A program made the translations under genes and the position numbers. From the NCBI GenBank assembly GCA_021772015.1, contig JAETNS010000009.1:145838-209837 (forward strand): a stretch of 64,000 nt of DNA. Reading direction: 5' to 3'. Under the pieces are notes generated by a model that was given only the letters and a program-made list of their open reading frames with translations, ran no database searches and had not been told where the DNA came from. The stretch is from Prevotellaceae bacterium. Lineage in GTDB: Bacteria > Bacteroidota > Bacteroidia > Bacteroidales > Muribaculaceae. Below, in pieces: positions 62,949 through 64,000 of the stretch (position 1 is the first letter of the stretch; every line of letters starts with the position of its first letter).

Positions 62949-63830
62949 TCACTTGTAAATGGCCTTTTTGCCCGCAAGGAGAGTGTTTCGCATCAGCGAG
63001 ACAATCGTCATAGGACCGACCCCACCCGGGACAGGAGTTATATAGGCGCATTTTGGAGCGACCTCGTCGAATTCCACATCGCCCCGCAGGCGGAAACCGC
63101 TTTTGCGCGAGGAGTCCGGCACACGGGTAGTTCCGACATCTATGACAGTCGCCCCCTCCTTGACCATGTCAGCGGTGACAAAGCCGGGGACACCCATAGC
63201 CGCGATGATGATGTCAGCCTGGCGACATACCTCTTTTAAATCACGGGTCGCGCGATGGCAGACTGTGACAGTAGCGTCTCCCGGATATCCTTTCTGCATC
63301 ATCAATGTGGCCACCGGCTTCCCGACGATATTGCTGCGGCCGAGCACCACACAGTTGGCTCCCTTGGTCTCTATACCGTAACGTTCAAGCAATGTCATTA
63401 TCCCGGCAGGGGTCGCGCTGTGGAAACAGGGCAATCCGATAGCCTGCCGGCCCACGTTGATGGGATGGAAACCGTCGACATCCTTGCGATAGTCTATCGC
63501 CTCGATCACTTTCTGTTCGGAAATGTGTTTCGGCAACGGGAGCTGCACAATGAAACCATCCACATCCTCGTCGCGATTGAGTTTATCGACTGCATCAAGC
63601 AGCGTCGCCTCATCAACATCATCCTCGAAACGTATGAGTGTGGATTTGAAGCCACATTCCTCACAGGCTTTCACCTTTGAGGCTACATAAGTCTCGCTTC
63701 CGCCGTCATGACCTACCAGAATGGCTGCCAGGTGGGGGCGTTTCTCTCCGCCGGCTACCATTTCGGCGACCTCGGCGGCAATCTCGGCCTTGATTTTCGC
63801 GGCCGTCTCTTTTCCGTCAATCTTGATCAT
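62949..63830 (-). CDS. folD: Methylene-THF dehydrogenase/cyclohydrolase
   Basis: Bifunctional enzyme making 10-formyl-THF for purines and fMet-tRNA (see fmt in this window). 293 residues. Motifs: the lysine-containing [45 protein letters not shown] and the C-terminal [19 protein letters not shown]. It lies 50 bp downstream of ffh and is probably co-transcribed. Confidence 0.96.
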   Translation of the reverse strand: MIKIDGKETAAKIKAEIAAEVAEMVAGGEKRPHLAAILVGHDGGSETYVASKVKACEECGFKSTLIRFEDDVDEATLLDAVDKLNRDEDVDGFIVQLPLPKHISEQKVIEAIDYRKDVDGFHPINVGRQAIGLPCFHSATPAGIMTLLERYGIETKGANCVVLGRSNIVGKPVATLMMQKGYPGDATVTVCHRATRDLKEVCRQADIIIAAMGVPGFVTADMVKEGATVIDVGTTRVPDSSRKSGFRLRGDVEFDEVAPKCAYITPVPGGVGPMTIVSLMRNTLLAGKKAIYK

Positions 63831-63880
63831 TGGAGTGGAATAAAAGGATATGGAAAGTATATCATGTTTGTAACAGCAGA

Positions 63881-64000
63881 TTATCTACGGCCACGCATAG
63901 CCCGCATCATCTTCATCGGGTTTTTCATCGCAGTGGCAGCCTTCATCATCTTGCGGGTCTGCTCGAACTGGGTCAGCAGTCGGTTTACCTCCTGGAGGGA
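63881..64000 (-). CDS. ffh: Signal recognition particle GTPase, C-terminal end only
   Basis: Only the last 39 codons are in the window: [20 protein letters not shown], then [14 protein letters not shown] and stop (TAA at 63883-63881). The methionine-rich helix is the end of the M domain of Ffh, which binds signal peptides and SRP RNA. The rest lies beyond base 64000. Pairing with folD is seen in other Bacteroidales. Confidence 0.88.
   Translation of the reverse strand, partial: SLQEVNRLLTQFEQTRKMMKAATAMKNPMKMMRAMRGRR

Overview
The window looks like a chromosomal segment of a gut-type Bacteroidales bacterium, most likely from the Muribaculaceae (S24-7) side of the order; this placement is inference. 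Supporting features seen directly are: many promoters with the Bacteroidetes -7 box TAnnTTTG (often with TTTG about 20 bp upstream), almost no Shine-Dalgarno sequences, lipoproteins with acidic residues after the lipobox cysteine, a CBM20-GH77 amylomaltase, a flavodiiron protein, and proteins carrying type IX secretion (T9SS) C-terminal signals of both the A and B types. The second of these (CHU_C, gliding-motility type) and the T9SS-A tail suggest a working T9SS encoded elsewhere.

Layout. 1-4.6 kb: trigger factor (cut by the window edge), then a divergent ftsE / aspartokinase / aldose epimerase run ending in a perfect hairpin. 4.6-10.8 kb (minus): a T9SS-B cargo protein translationally coupled to uvrA, then a flavodiiron protein coupled to dtd. 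11.0-11.5 kb: two identical tRNA-Gly genes and a tRNA-Leu, with a strong terminator. 11.8-20 kb: a DUF389 membrane protein, a lipoprotein, a secreted GH13 amylase with a GLUG-repeat T9SS-A protein, a formate/nitrite-type channel and a divergent GH53 galactanase. 20.2-23.8 kb: a translation cluster (L25, Pth, S4 protein, RluA-type pseudouridine synthase, Fmt) interrupted by a 9-bp tandem repeat. 23.8-33.4 kb: type II NADH dehydrogenase, a Yip1-like membrane protein, smpB, a THUMP-like methyltransferase and a cusB-cusA-tolC metal efflux operon. 33.5-39.6 kb: rmuC, two envelope proteins, tRNA-Ser, an orphan TonB-dependent receptor, and a thioredoxin-fold protein without CxxC behind a highly folded leader that also encodes a 32-codon ORF. 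39.8-46 kb: ClC channel, amylomaltase, MCE protein, amidase. 46-60 kb (mostly minus): priA, MBL hydrolase, lipoproteins, prolyl oligopeptidase, a ribonuclease D-like protein with a histone H1-like tail, guanine deaminase, rsmI, PBP4-type carboxypeptidase. 59.4-64 kb: tetR-fabG, a TM2 protein with a Gln/Tyr-rich repeat, tRNA-His, capA-like phosphoesterase, folD and the tail of ffh.

I see no transposase, integrase, CRISPR array, restriction system or obvious defence island. The gene content is mainly housekeeping plus glycan use and envelope genes. The least explained structure is the leader and small ORF at 38937-39059; the 9-bp repeat at 22743-22832, the C9 tract in a promoter at 36234-36242 and the hairpin leader of rplY come next.
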